Positions 11,686-23,203 of a stretch of DNA of 64,000 nt are shown here, one piece after another (position 1 is the first letter of the stretch; each line of letters starts with the position of its first letter). Location: assembly GCF_032854445.1 (NCBI RefSeq), contig NC_088296.1:21753853-21817852 (forward strand), given 5' to 3'. The notes under the pieces were generated by a model that did no database searches, was not told where the DNA came from, and worked only from the letters and a program-made list of their open reading frames with translations. The DNA is from Liolophura sinensis (Eukaryota > Mollusca > Polyplacophora > Chitonida > Chitonidae). Position numbers and translations under genes: made by a program.

Positions 11686-11967
11686 TGACGTATTCCGGAC
11701 GATCACGGGTTCCACTGGCCGGGTATGCAGGGGGGGGGGGGGGCAGGGGGCATGGTAGGCTTCAGAAGAAGAAACCGTCATTCCCCCTCAAGACTCCATG
11801 GTGAGCAGATGTCCGGACGTATTCCGGACGATCACGGATTTCACTGGTAGCGTATGCATCGTTTTTTTTTTTTTTTTTTGTTTTTTTTTTGGGGGGGGGG
11901 AGCATGTTAAAATAGGCTTCAGAAGAGGAAACCGCCATTACCCCTCAAGACTCCGTGGTGAGTAGAT
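11686..11967 (+). repeat. Two-copy direct repeat (about 130-150 bp) with homopolymer runs
   Basis: The segment beginning GACGTATTCCGGACGATCAC-type sequence near 11686 recurs from about 11817. The copies share GTATGCA, AGGCTTCAGAAGA, GAAACCG and CTCAAGACTCC. The first carries a G-run of about 14; the second carries T-runs plus a G-run. The second copy ends just upstream of the Harbinger reading frame. Confidence 0.8.
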
Positions 11968-11979
11968 GCTAGCCGAGGG

Positions 11980-12930
11980 ATGGAGGATCCGGCAAGGCTG
12001 AGACGAAAATGCGCACTAGCAGTCCTCTAACATCAGCATAACCTCATTGATATGAGGCTGTACCAGTTTCGTCCCAACAGAGTCAGGAGAAGAAGCGGAC
12101 AACGGAGGAGAGGGAACTGGGTAACATCAAGGATCGGAAGGCAATCGCAGTTTGGTATGTATGATCAGCTTATGGTAGAGCTCCGAAACAAAGACCATTC
12201 ACCAACTTCCTGTATTTGCCGGGCGATGTCCGACAAGCAGCTAGCCAGAGTGGGTCCAAGGATGACCAAGTAGTAGAACTTCGACATGTACGAGGATCCG
12301 ATTGAGCCTGACATGAAGCTGGCCCTAACTCTGCGTCACCTTGCCTCTGGGAACGAGTGTGCTTCGATGAGTACACCCTGCTGGATAGAGAAATCTGTTC
12401 AGCTGTCCACGAATGCGTGGATGTGGTGTTGGTTTGCCCGGTGACTCTTGATCGTTGGCGCGCCACAGCTGCCAAGTTCTTCCAAAGATGGAACTTTCTC
12501 CATACATGTGGAGCACTTAATGGGGAGCACGTAACCTGTCGCTGTCCTCCAAAGCGTGGATCCCAATACTTTGACTACGAACGATTCTGCTCCATTGTTC
12601 TGATTTGCCCTTGTGGATGCTGCAAATTCACTTGGGGCAAATGTCGGTGGTACAGGATCAGCATCATGTGCGCAGATATACAATGACTGTGAGCTAAATA
12701 ATTGCGCTGAAGACGGTACCCTAGGTTCCCTTGACCGTAAACCTCTTCCCAATCACAGCCAGGATGTGCCCTACTTCTTCACTGGTGACGATATCTTCGC
12801 CCTACCATCAAACATGATGAAGCAATACAGTCCCCGGGGTCCGACAAATGAACAACGTATCCTCAGTTAGACACGTTCCCGAACAAGGAAGGTAGTAGAA
12901 AAGGCATTCTCCTGTTTCTACGGTATACAT
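11980..12930 (+). pseudogene. PIF/Harbinger (HARBI1-like) transposase pseudogene
   Basis: Family transposases cut and paste the element using a DDE triad. Here the probable start (MEDPARLRRK) is soon interrupted by a stop. The frame then moves between registers: 12052-12273, 12357-12600 and 12613-12867. Recognisable motifs are TAAKFFQRWNF and HTCGAL around 12470-12520, GSASCAQIYNDCEL near 12655-12695, QDVPYFFTGDD near 12760-12795, and RKVVEKAF near 12885-12910. The first catalytic Asp after GAL is Asn (codon 12519-12521), the second (normally SDAQ) is Cys (12667-12669), and only the Glu region (VVEKAF) is kept. Frameshifts, stops and lost catalytic residues make this inactive. Confidence 0.85.
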
Positions 12931-13574
12931 TGAATTTTAACTTTTAGCCTATATTTATAAAAGCCTATGATATTAGTTTAAATTTTATATGTATTATTAC
13001 TTTACTTTTCCTTGTACAGTGAATTAGAATATGTTTTATTAGATAAAAAACTGTCCAGGAAAATATTTGGATTTATTTTTTTAGAACTTTTCTAACAGAG
13101 TAAAAGGAGTAAAAGCATCAGATTCTAAGGTGGTCTGTTGTGACCCAGAGGGTATCACTGGTATTACATCCATGTTTCTTTCCAAAATATTTTGTTGGAA
13201 GGTCAAATCGACGCTTTTTATGCATTCAAAGATCTATATGTTTATGTATTTTGAAAGAGGAAATGTAGCAGACTTGTGCGAGTCAAGTTACAAAAACCTT
13301 ATGTGACGTCACTTGTCCCAATGTGGTCGGAAAAGGCCACCATAGAATAAAAGGTTCAAATGCATTTTACTAGGTTCAACAAAGGGTAAATGTATCCAGC
13401 TATTTTCCCGAGCAGTTTAGTGTTTTCTTTGCCTTTAAGTAAAAGCTAATAAAGATAAAAAATATGTAAACCAACCACTTTAAATTGACAAACAGATGAT
13501 ACGTGCATAAGCTATAAGGTCTTAAGCAATTCATTATTGTTAATTATTTTGAATTAAATATTAAAAATATTAAA

Positions 13575-14043
13575 ATCAACATCAACTGCCTTCATCCAAT
13601 GCACACTCCCTGTAAGTTTCTGGGCATCGTCGCCTTTCTTGTTCTTGTCGAGAAAGGCGCGGGTGTTTTCCAGCAACTTGAACCCTTGAAGCGCGCTCGA
13701 CAGTTTTCTACATGGCCTTGACTTGTTCGTCCCAGAGTTTTGTCTTCTTGCGCACCCTCCGGTTGTCAGTCTTCTTGATGTTCCAGAGCATGGCGTTCTT
13801 GCGAAGGAATTCTCACGTGACCTGCTCCTCTTGGTCAACGAGACAAAACTTGTCTTTTTGGTCCCCTTCTTGGCAAAGATTGACTGAGAAGAGGTGAAGT
13901 TCCTCTGGGCCCACGGGAGGTCTTGGAACCTGAATTATCCCCATGAGAGGGTGAGGCTGTCGGTGATGATGGATCCTTCTTACTTTTACGTCTACGCCCA
14001 CAGCCACGTCCAGGAGGCTTTTTGGCAGTGTTCTCATCCTCAT
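13575..14043 (-). pseudogene. MADF/Myb-like accessory ORF of the Harbinger element (broken)
   Basis: Read on minus, a frame around 13840-13575 gives a MADF-like pattern: EEQV, then FLRKNAMLWN, then a basic RRVRKKTKLWDEQ stretch, then later LDKNKKGDDAQKLT in another frame. MADF/Myb-like proteins accompany many PIF/Harbinger transposases and help them bind DNA. At least two in-frame stops and a frameshift separate the pieces. The upstream part (to about 14043) is Pro/Ser/basic-rich and poorly conserved. The assignment rests on pattern and position beside the transposase; it could be another trihelix-type domain. Confidence 0.4.
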
Positions 14044-14130
14044 CTCATCGGCGTGACGATGATATTGATGTTGTGATGTTTCGTGTGGTTAAGATGAGAA
14101 TCATCGCACGGCAGCCGTTTTATAGGCTAC

Positions 14131-15046
14131 GACTGCAATACGCTGCTGCGGGCTATGCATAAGGTAGACTATCGTTGAGCATTTGTTATCAACGCCGGAA
14201 ACATGCTAAGCATTAGTTGTATAAGTTATCTATGTTATCGAAACGTTCTATATAAGTTACCAATGCCTACGTTACCAACTCCTTATGAATACGCTATGCA
14301 TATACCCAAAATTCAAAACAACTTTGATAATTCTGCGATGGTCAGCAATTTAGAGACGTTTTCAGGCGTTAGCGTACTATGGTCAAATTGTCAAAGTTTG
14401 ACACGGCGTTTAAGACCAATGAAACAATTCATCCAAAAATACTAATGTCTAGTGAAGTCCATACATTAAACAGAGAGTCTAGATGCAGTGGGATGGTAAT
14501 GAGTCTCTGCATGTCTCGACACGTGTAGTGATTACTTTTTAAAAAAACTGCTTATGAGCGCCTGGCCTAGTTTGTGCACGCTTTGCTACAGATTCAGTTC
14601 GATAAAACTGAATGTGTAACAAACTTGTTGGGAGAAATGTACATGCACACTGCTAACACTGCACTAAATAAGTCTGATCTTATGAATGCACCTCAGGTGA
14701 AAGGTCATAATAGGTTCTCCTTTTGACAACGAGTCCATTGACCTCCGTCATTTTGGATAATGTCTTATGGAATTGATTGTTAAACTATTTTCGTTGCCTT
14801 TACTCACAGCTATCCAGCTGATCTTCTTTCATGCAGGGCTGTGTCTCAACCGAAATAACCAGAAACAAACCTTAGCTTGAAGTTTTCCTCGAACATACCT
14901 CACGTGAATTAAAATTATTTATAGGTTATATATTAGTTTATTTTGGTATTCACTTGCATGGAAACGTCTAGTTCACTTTATTGCTGAAAACACTTAAAAA
15001 GGCAAACTTTTCTTACTTTTCTGCATATAATTCATTTTGATTTCAG
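14131..15046. other. Non-coding spacer
   Basis: AT-rich sequence with one 80-codon open frame at 14203-14445 that shows no family signature or splice context. I see no repeat family or RNA gene here. Confidence 0.4.
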
Positions 15047-15208
15047 CGTTTGCGATCTTCTCTTCGCCCTGCTACAAGTAAATCCAACCATCAGAATTGT
15101 GAGAAGTGTGACCGAAAAGACACTGAACTGTGCACATACATACCTCAGATGGACAACGAAGACGGAGAAGCGGGATTCGGTCAATCAGACAAGACGAGAC
15201 ATAAATAA
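15047..15208 (+). CDS. Possible terminal exon, unknown product
   Basis: A pyrimidine-rich tract ending TTTCAG at 15046 opens a continuous 53-codon frame closed by TAA at 15206-15208. The composition is clearly more GC-rich than the flanks. The peptide is hydrophilic, with a CEKCDRKDTELC cysteine cluster and an acidic Asp/Glu-rich stretch toward the end. No family is recognised. The upstream exons are not found, and the phase of the acceptor is assumed to be 0. It could be the last exon of a host gene lying in the spacer, or chance. Confidence 0.35.
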   Translation, partial: RLRSSLRPATSKSNHQNCEKCDRKDTELCTYIPQMDNEDGEAGFGQSDKTRHK

Positions 15209-16392
15209 TCTGTATCACTACTTGCAAATCTATTCTACAAAAAAGAGATTGGCTTAGAACCTAGAAATGTACTGACGTTTCCCATGTAAAAATCTTTTCT
15301 TCAAAAGTCAGCAATATATTTATTGATGACAAGTAGATAAATTTAAGAGCAACGTTGTTGTTTCTGATAATGTTCTTTCGCCTCTTGCACAAAGAAACCA
15401 GGAAAGCGTATTTTGCTACTATTTAAACATTTACATGGACAGTTAGAAGAAAACCTTAACTGAGGTGAATTGGCAAGATGCCGTATTTCACTGGTTACGT
15501 TAGGCTATTTGCCAACTATCACACTTAGGTCACTGCACTGTTTTTCACTCTCTGTGGGGTAAGTCTTTCAATATATCCTACACCCAGGTAACTGACCACC
15601 ATGGGATGGATGAAAAGTTCCAGAGTACGGCGTTTGTTAAAAGTCAACAAATCAATCTGAGCTGTAGTTACATCCCATGGAGAGTACGAATGGCCCAAAG
15701 TTTTTAAAACGGTCTATCCATACGGCTGTAATCCACGTAATTCATTTGTAAAGTGGCAATAAAATAAGTACCAGTGGTCATGTAACCTTTGACAATTTCG
15801 GATGTCACGAGTGCGAACTGTGCCATTTTTATGCCAATTTTTCACCGGAAATCCTTTCACAGTTTTTGCCCCTCTCCAGCCCTTTTTAGTGAAACATTTT
15901 GTGATCAATTACTTGTCCGCCGCAGGGAAAACCATCTAGATTCAGCAAAAACTTGTGCCTATCTGGCAGAAAGGGTTTCTCTGACACTAGAGCCAGACAA
16001 TTTTTTCAGACGACACTTGAATGACGCGTGTCACACAGATGCAGCGCGCGCTTTACTCTTGACACCTTGTAGGTGATGCAATGTGGGTCAGCCGAACGTG
16101 CGTTTTTGAGACTATGTTTTCATTTTAACCCGATATGACCTTAAAAATAGGTCAGTATATAAACAAAATCATGCCATGTGAATGTTTAAAGTTTGAAAGG
16201 GTTTGAACAAAAGATAATGGAGCAATGCAGCATCAAAGTACGGCCCATTTTTATGCCCACCAGATTGTTGTGGGAAAACATTGTACCAAGCATATTCTCA
16301 TGTGCGACAAGCGTCATGCACGCACACACGAATTTGTTTTAAGACAAGGAAGTAAGCTGAAATATCACAGTGTGCTGGAAACCACCAAAGTA
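15209..16392. repeat. Non-coding spacer with an R3 copy
   Basis: A plus-oriented R3 copy occupies about 15425-15565 (TTAACTGAGGTGAATTGGCA core), followed by an R1-like 3' remnant near 15610. The rest holds accidental frames of up to 95 codons (15789-16076) without recognisable domains. Confidence 0.5.
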
Positions 16393-16640
16393 ATGCCTCG
16401 ATTGACTCCGGAACAACCCGAGAGAGCCCTGGGTATGGTATCCATGGGACCTTCGGCTGCTCTCGTGTAACTGTGTCAAACTTGATGCACGGTTACAGAC
16501 AGATAGGGCACCTTTGGGATGTCATAGGTCGTCGAGCAAGACAACGGCCACACCTTGCAGCCAACCGACAAAAACTGGCGTTCACTCTCTAAGATGAATC
16601 GCAACGAACCCCACGTTATATCATCGTTATCTCATAATCA
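16393..16640 (+). pseudogene. Tc1/mariner transposase relic with internal deletion
   Basis: The start MPRLTPEQ, followed by an ERALGMVSMG-like stretch, matches the N-terminal helix-turn-helix region of Tc1-type transposases. It is followed after a frame change by VSNLMHGYRQ at about 16475. The sequence then jumps directly to HLWDVIGRRARQRPH (about 16507-16550), which belongs near the C-terminus of the family, so the catalytic core is missing. A stop (CTCTAA) follows. The product cannot be functional. Such internally deleted copies can be mobilised in trans, but no terminal inverted repeats were confirmed. Confidence 0.65.
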
Positions 16641-17367
16641 AGTTTTTGTATACTCTGCCCACTGTTAACCAAGATGGAGTGGCTATTTTTTCGATATATT
16701 AAACTTCGGTCTTCCTCTTTTTTGCTTTGGCAAAATAAATTGATTTGAACTCTTTGTAAAGTCTCTTTTGGCCGTCAGTTGATATGTATTAGTATCTTAC
16801 ATCGTCCAAATTCGGATGAAATATTCCGGCTTCCAAAGGCGAGTCAGTCCACCTAATTATTGAATCCACGGTTGAAATGAATTCCTCAATCTACAGATGA
16901 CATTTCGATAGGTGGTTTATTCCCCCAAAATGCCTGTGAATACCTAACTTTTCAGGGCGCACGGGTTCACGGTAGGGTCCGTGACGCCGAGCTGTCCACG
17001 TATGTTTCTTTCTTCAGAAATATACACATATTTATAGACTAACGTTAAAGAAAGTTCTGGATGGTTTGATCGTAAAGATGTTTACAACACCGATACATAT
17101 TTCCAGAATGAATGGATTGAATTACAGTGTAGGCTATAATGTAAACAAATGGGATTATGTAGGTCAGACAATGACACAGGAAGAAATAAAAAAAAACACA
17201 CAATACAATGTTTAAAGGCAGGGTTTCTAACGAATCCCCCTAATGAAACGATAACTGTACATAAGCACGGTGATTTTTACAATAACAGATATAACCATAA
17301 TGATACAATAATATTACAAGGGATACATACACAAATGTCAATCAATCAAGAATAATTCTTTTGATTT
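16641..17367. other. Non-coding spacer
   Basis: AT-rich DNA with no recognisable repeat family, ORF or RNA gene. A short A-rich stretch is at 17187-17200. Confidence 0.4.
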
Positions 17368-18060
17368 TTATTTACTCTTAGAAAGATGACCTAACACTTC
17401 ATCTAAATTGCCCAATACACCTGAGTTATCCAACTTAAGATCTAACAAATCAACTTGAATGCTATGTAGACCTTTTGTACATGAAGTAGACAACCCACCA
17501 CCACTTTCCTCTACATGATCTACTACTGTGTTGGCCACAGCTACTGACTGACATATTTCTCTTGCATTGTACTTCTTGAACATATTGATGTGACATACCC
17601 TTTCAGTCTTTCTATGATCAGGAATGATAATAATGTACTTAACATCGTTAATTTCATTCACTACATGATATGGTCCCCTAAACTTGGCCTCAAGCGGTTC
17701 CTGGGGTAGGGGCCACAGGACTAGAATCTGATTCCCAAGAGAGAAACTTCTTGGCTTAGCCTTCTTGTCGTAGTATAGTTTCATTTTCTGCTATTAAAGG
17801 GACCTTCAAACTGGCACGAGCTATATCCCAGGCTTAAGATAACCTGTCCCAAAAATGGGAAACATACTCTAATAAGTTTCCCTCTGTTTCCTGGGCCAAA
17901 ATACGCTCCTTTCTCAAAGGTAAAAGACCTCTAACCTCCTGACCATACACCAACTCAAACGGACTAAACCCAGTGGAGTATTCATAGTGGCCAACAATGG
18001 AATCCCTTTGTGCCAATCTTCATGATATTCCATAAAATGTGCTCGTAGAGCAGTTTTCGT
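17368..18060 (-). pseudogene. Ty3/Gypsy polyprotein fragment (integrase C-terminus)
   Basis: On minus, 18016-17834 encodes the end of an integrase core, with STGFSPFELVYGQEVRG followed by a WDRLS segment. An in-frame TAA interrupts it. The homologous reading (AWDIARASLK) continues to about 17790, then needs a one-base shift to enter 17784-17368. That frame begins MKLYYDKKAKPRSF and contains LVLWPLPQEPLEAKFRGPY and VCHINMFKKY, typical of the Gypsy integrase C-terminal domain. The tail carries a NSGVLGNLDEVLGHL motif found at the end of related polyproteins. The stop and frameshift show it is dead. No LTR, reverse transcriptase or protease is found nearby. Confidence 0.85.
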
Positions 18061-18071
18061 GCTTTGGTGCT

Positions 18072-18193
18072 ATTTGATTGGTGTTTTACGCCTTACTCAA
18101 TAATATTGCACTTATACGACGGCTGCCAGCATTATGGTGGGAGGAAACGGGGCAGAGCTCGGGGGAAACTTACGACCATCCGCAGGTTTATGT
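18072..18193 (-). repeat. SINE family R1
   Basis: Inverted partner of the 10648-10762 copy, next to the Gypsy fragment and with an intact 3' boundary. Confidence 0.8.
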
Positions 18194-18479
18194 CAGACCT
18201 TCCTACGTACTATTTGCCCATATATTCGTATTATGTCTCACTAACACAGGTCGAAAAGGATAAATAATCTGATTGTTTATTTGATTCTTGTTTAACGCCA
18301 CAAAGTTTCACTTATACGTCGATGGTCATTATTTTAGATGAAGAAACTTGTAGTGACTAGGGTATATATCAACCTGCAAACCTGCTGCTGCACTCTAGTC
18401 AAGCACCTGAAAGTGTAAGGTAATGAGTCTAGGGGACTTCAAAATCTTGCGGTCCTTACGCGATTTCCATGTGGAACTG

Positions 18480-18619
18480 AAAAGAATAAAAAGAGCGATG
18501 GAAATCAGTCCTGTAACAAGGAGGCAATTACACGAACATGCACTCTAAGGACTCCTTCGTCGTCTTATGACTAAATATTGTTAAACACTACGTTAAAGTC
18601 TAAGCACGCACTCACTCAC
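18480..18619 (+). repeat. SINE family R2, 3' part
   Basis: Recognised by GGAAATCAGTCCTGTAACAA, the CTCCTTCGTCGTC segment and a CACTCACTCA tail. In other mollusc-type copies this is the 3' half of a tRNA-derived SINE. The head is absent here. Confidence 0.7.
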
Positions 18620-19786
18620 CGAAAAGAATGACCTACAACAAAACACGATCTGTTCATGCTCCACGAAATGTAGAGCATTCTTAGGGCGGAACTGATAAGT
18701 AGGCTACATGATTAATATTTGCGTTGCATTTTTTAAAAAAAAAAGTTGGCAATCGCTTGGGCTATCATGCGGAACGTCAATGCTATTTGTATGCAAGCCA
18801 ACGCAACTCAGAATATAATTTTGCCCAGAACTCTTGACAACGAATCACCAAGTGTTGGGTAAAGTTTTCGAACATAAATGGATCACATCATTCAGTCAGG
18901 AAAATCAATGCTTAGAAAATAAGCAATGGTTAGGATACGACCAATTTGTAGGCAGAATCAAGGGGTTTCTGTCTTAAAAGTCCTACAACTTTGAAATTGC
19001 TAACCGTTAAATGGATGGAAGGACCAAATCATTTTTCTAAACTCTCAGCCAAAAAAGGAAAACAGAAACAAACATTTTTCATTGCAAACAGTTCAATCAA
19101 ATAAACAAGAAGAAGTCTGTACTACAGACATACATGTATTATCAGAAATTATGCTGTTTTAGGTAAAGCATCCGCTCATTTGTTCCCGTGGACATTTATC
19201 TTTTAACCTGGAACCCAATCCAAACTCTTTTCGACAAACAATGGTCAGAAGCCTCTGTTTTACATTTGCCTGCCATCGAGGTCATATAATTCGGTCATAT
19301 TTCTCCACCTATCTATTGTATGTGTTCAGCCATGTCAGGGCCAGAATGCTTGCTTTGTCGGACCCGCATGCTTTGTCATACTGACAAATATATTAAAGTC
19401 CTACATGCATTGCGTTTAACACGGAGGAGCGAATTGAGCAGTACCAACATATCCTCTCTTCCTGTAGCTGTGTTTAGGGGTAGTCGCAGCGATGTCCATA
19501 GTGGCAGGGTATATGAAGAAAACTTCCACACAAAGTGTATGATATACAGTCGATGTCTTCAATATATGTGTAATATGACACCAAAACACACACCAAACTA
19601 TCGGACACGCCAAAGCACCAATCTGCCTACCGGTACAAAAGAACACAGCACGTAGAGTGAAACTAGAGCTACGACAACAAGGTGGTGATTGGGAAATGGT
19701 TCGATATTCCAGGTGAAAGTACATCTAGCCCCTTTATCTGATATGGAAGCCGATAGAGGACATCTCGCAGGGAGATCTGTCTTATG

Positions 19787-20110
19787 CAGGGCGAGGCAGT
19801 GAGTTAACGAGGTCGCGATGCGAAGTAGCGAGATAGTGAAGCGAGATAACGAGATAACGAAGTAGCGATGCAAGGCAGCGAGGTACCGATGCGGAACAGC
19901 GAGGTAGCGACATTAACATCTCGTTAACTTGCTGCCTCGGACCGTTAACCCATTACGTTTATCCCATTATCTCGGCATTGCAAACGGCGTGGTAGCAATA
20001 TTAACATAATCTCGATACCTCGCTGCCTTGCATCGCTAGTTCGTTACTTCGCTGTCTCGTTACTTTGACCTTTGCACAGAGCGAAGAAGCGATGTAGCGA
20101 GGCGGGACAG
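19787..20110. repeat. GCGA octamer field (right copy, longer)
   Basis: Inverted partner of 9183-9400, expanded to about 320 bp. It contains many variants of AGCGAGGTAGCGA, AACGAGATAACGA and, in the second half, their reverse complements (CTCGTTAACTTGCTGCCTCG), so a long imperfect hairpin is possible. Confidence 0.6.
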
Positions 20111-20689
20111 CAGTTATTATAATCGCTTTCGGCGTGTCCGACTAAATGTTTTTGTTCTGAAGATATGAATACTAAACACAGTCAAAGAACTAAAAGACTA
20201 TGCTGTGCGTGGGTTACATGTAAAAGCATCGCAAAACACATGCGGCAAAACAGTTTTGTCTGAAGAATGCCAGGCGACATCTTAAGTATTTTGACGACGT
20301 GTTTCTGTCGAATAAAATTCGTGAATATTCTTTTGACAACTTTAAGATGACAAAATATAATTGTTGTCGTGTATTGGTGCTCTTACCTCATGAACACGAT
20401 GGGCAGACAGATGTGCTTATTTCGACTCAGGGTAAACCTTGAATTATTCTGCGCAGTAATAAACAGGTTAGGTTTGTCATTCAACGTGTATGCTGTGGCA
20501 CTCAAAAACACGTTAAACTTCACCCAAACTCAAGACTTGTACATGTGTATTTCCCTTTTTATTCTGCAAGGTGTAGTCTTTTCTACTCTATTCCTGCTCA
20601 AAACAGGTGGTGCAGCAAACATCATCGAGGCTTTGTCCATTTGCATAGTTTTCCAGTACTTCTAAAATTAAATGTGACGAACACACAGC

Positions 20690-20905
20690 AATATAGGTAT
20701 TTCTAGACCAATGTTGTGTAATAAATTGCTATTAAGATCACTGCATTTTTTAAAACTAATTCTACTTCGGCCATGTTTCTGGGTGTTTATATTTAAGCTT
20801 TTACACTAAAATGAAACCGTAGCTGAGGTAAAGTGGCAAGAGCCCGGATTTCACCGACTACGCATGACCAACTGAAAAGTATGAGTCGTCGCTCCTTTTT
20901 ATAAT
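20690..20905 (+). repeat. Dispersed repeat family R3
   Basis: Inverted partner of 8390-8600, with the core AGCTGAGGTAAAGTGGCAAG. Confidence 0.5.
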
Positions 20906-22099
20906 ATGATCAGTTTTGTCATATCCTGACAAGTTTAAAATCCTTACTTCTGATATAGTCTCCCAGTCATTCTTTATGGAACAGCGAAGTGACGAAGTCA
21001 CTGTGGACAATAGGTTTCGCTTCAAGGGAGAGGTTAGAAAAAATTAGAATGGATGAATTGTATATGGTATTACGTAACCTATCGTAACTATGGTAACGAC
21101 ATCCTACGTGAATCCTGGTGGAGATCACATGTGGTTAAAAGTTACATTTGTTATATATTTACTTAATTGATTGCTACATTCGTGCGTGTTGCAGAATTTT
21201 CCAGAAAGTTACATTTGTGGTACAGTGATTTTCCCCACTCTACAGTGTTTAATGCAAGAAAAAAGAACATTTCATTGTAACGGGAGCAAGCTACCGTTTT
21301 TTGAAAAAAAACAAGAAAAAAAGAGTAAAACAGACCTGAAAACATATGTAGTCTTACGAGTGTGTCGGTAGCTGTCACTCATGGCTGTAGTCACATGCCC
21401 TTTACCGGACTAATTAGGGCGTTGTTCAGTTGACCAATTCATGGCTGCTTGCTTTTGGGTTGCCTGTATGTCGGATCAGTAGGTCTAATGTTGGATTTGC
21501 CCACAAGGAGCACATAATCTCACCTGTTACATCGGGTGTTATTATGTATCTTAATCGGCAGTTATTATCGTTTTGCGTTTACACGGACGAAAACGACAGA
21601 CTAAACCAAACCGTTCTAATTTAAGCCACAAAGACTGGTGGAATAGAAAAAGCCGTTTTAAATGGAGTCGGTTTGGTTTAAGCCACCTTTTATTCGCCAC
21701 TAGTCAGTTCGCTAGTTTTTTTCGTAGTGTGCGTGTAACCCCAACTGATGGTGATGATGTATCAATGTAGGTTTCCAGATATATATACACATATCCTTGA
21801 AAATAAGACAATCACTAATATAGTTGTATAGGATGATGGGAATATCTATCAACAAGGAATATTTATTGATTTGCCTGGTGTTTTACGCCGTTATCCAGAA
21901 ATAAGGGGTACCTCAGATTATACATGTGGGTGATTCACCATGGGCTAACTGAATCTCAAATAATATTGTGACGAAAAGATTTATCTACTAAATGCCCGCT
22001 GAGTTCGAACCAAAAATATAAAAATAGATAAAAAACCAAAAAAGTAAATAAATATTCATGAAAATGAGACTTTCCCCACATAGTGATATCAATTCTAGA

Positions 22100-22390
22100 T
22101 CAGTGACGTCTAACAATTGCAATTAATATCACTGCATATTTTATGTACCTAATTCTGCTTGTACCATGGTGCTGGGGGAGTGAAGATTGCTGCTGTTTGT
22201 ATATTTGCATGGGCAATTAGAATAAAACCTTGACTGACGTCAAATTAACAAGAGGCCATATTTCACCGGTTAAGTGTGACCATTAGCCATCTACCACACT
22301 GTAGTCACTGTTCTGGTCTTACTCTCTGCGTTGTACGTCTTTAAATACATTACTGGAAGCTGTGCTATCACAGAATATGGTATTTCAGAC
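22100..22390 (+). repeat. Dispersed repeat family R3
   Basis: Plus-oriented near-full-length copy, partner of 6833-7125. It includes ACCATGGTGCTGGGGGAGTG and the CACTGTTCTGGTCTTACTCT end. Confidence 0.6.
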
Positions 22391-22499
22391 AATGCCGAAT
22401 AGAGCAGTATAAAGCTTGATTCGGTTCGACATCGTGTGGATGTAAAAAAATAAATAAATTAATAAATCAATAAAGTATGTAAGTAAACTGACACGAAAA

Positions 22500-22690
22500 A
22501 AAGGGCGTTCCAGGATGTTGACGGAGTGTAATTTGCTACCAATTATGCAATTACAAGAACAGTTAAAGCCCTAACTGAGCAAAATTGAGAAAAGGCTGTA
22601 TTAAACGCGTCACGTGTGACCATTTGCCAACTATTACACTTTTGTCGCGTCTGTGTTTTTTCTCCCTGTGCTGTACGCCTTAATCATATT
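22500..22690 (+). repeat. Dispersed repeat family R3
   Basis: Plus-oriented copy, partner of 6290-6540, with the core CTAACTGAGCAAAATTGAGA and a TTTTCTCCCTGTGCTGTACG end. Confidence 0.55.
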
Positions 22691-23203
22691 CTGTTACTGT
22701 TATTATTATTAGATCGCCACGTTGGATATATGAACAGTTGCAATCAAAGCTCAACTACATGAGACGCATATTTTATTATGGATGACTGATGTTATGGAAT
22801 GGTACACAATTTGAATACTGAATTCATTCAATCGCCCAGAACATGCATTGCGTCTTTCCAACATCATATAAAAGTTGACTGCTTCTCTTCGCATGGTTCC
22901 ACCCTTTTGTCGTACTTTATGTACTATCCTAGTTCTTTGGTGGTTTGTGTTATACATCGTTTTGGGAACTGGAAATGTGATTATTGACCTTGAACGCCCC
23001 TGTTGGTTAATGTCTGGTGTACGAATACACGACACCGTATAGATTGGGGGTGGGGGGTGGGGGGGGGACCGGGCACAGCCCGGAGCAAATCCAAGACCAT
23101 CCACATGTTGCTGACAGACATTCCCACGGAGAGCAAGCCAGCTGATAAACCTAAACTCATCATATTCTTATCTTAAAACATTATTATTCGATGGCGATAA
23201 ATG

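Larger units (their letters stand above)
11980..14130. mobile_element. Degenerate PIF/Harbinger DNA transposon
   Basis: Two decayed ORFs of the kind carried by PIF/Harbinger elements are arranged convergently: a DDE transposase on plus (11980-12930) and a MADF/Myb-like accessory protein on minus (13575-13855, N-terminal extension to about 14043). Between them are about 600 bp of AT-rich non-coding DNA. Terminal inverted repeats and the 3-bp target duplication could not be identified with confidence, so the outer limits are approximate. Confidence 0.65.
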
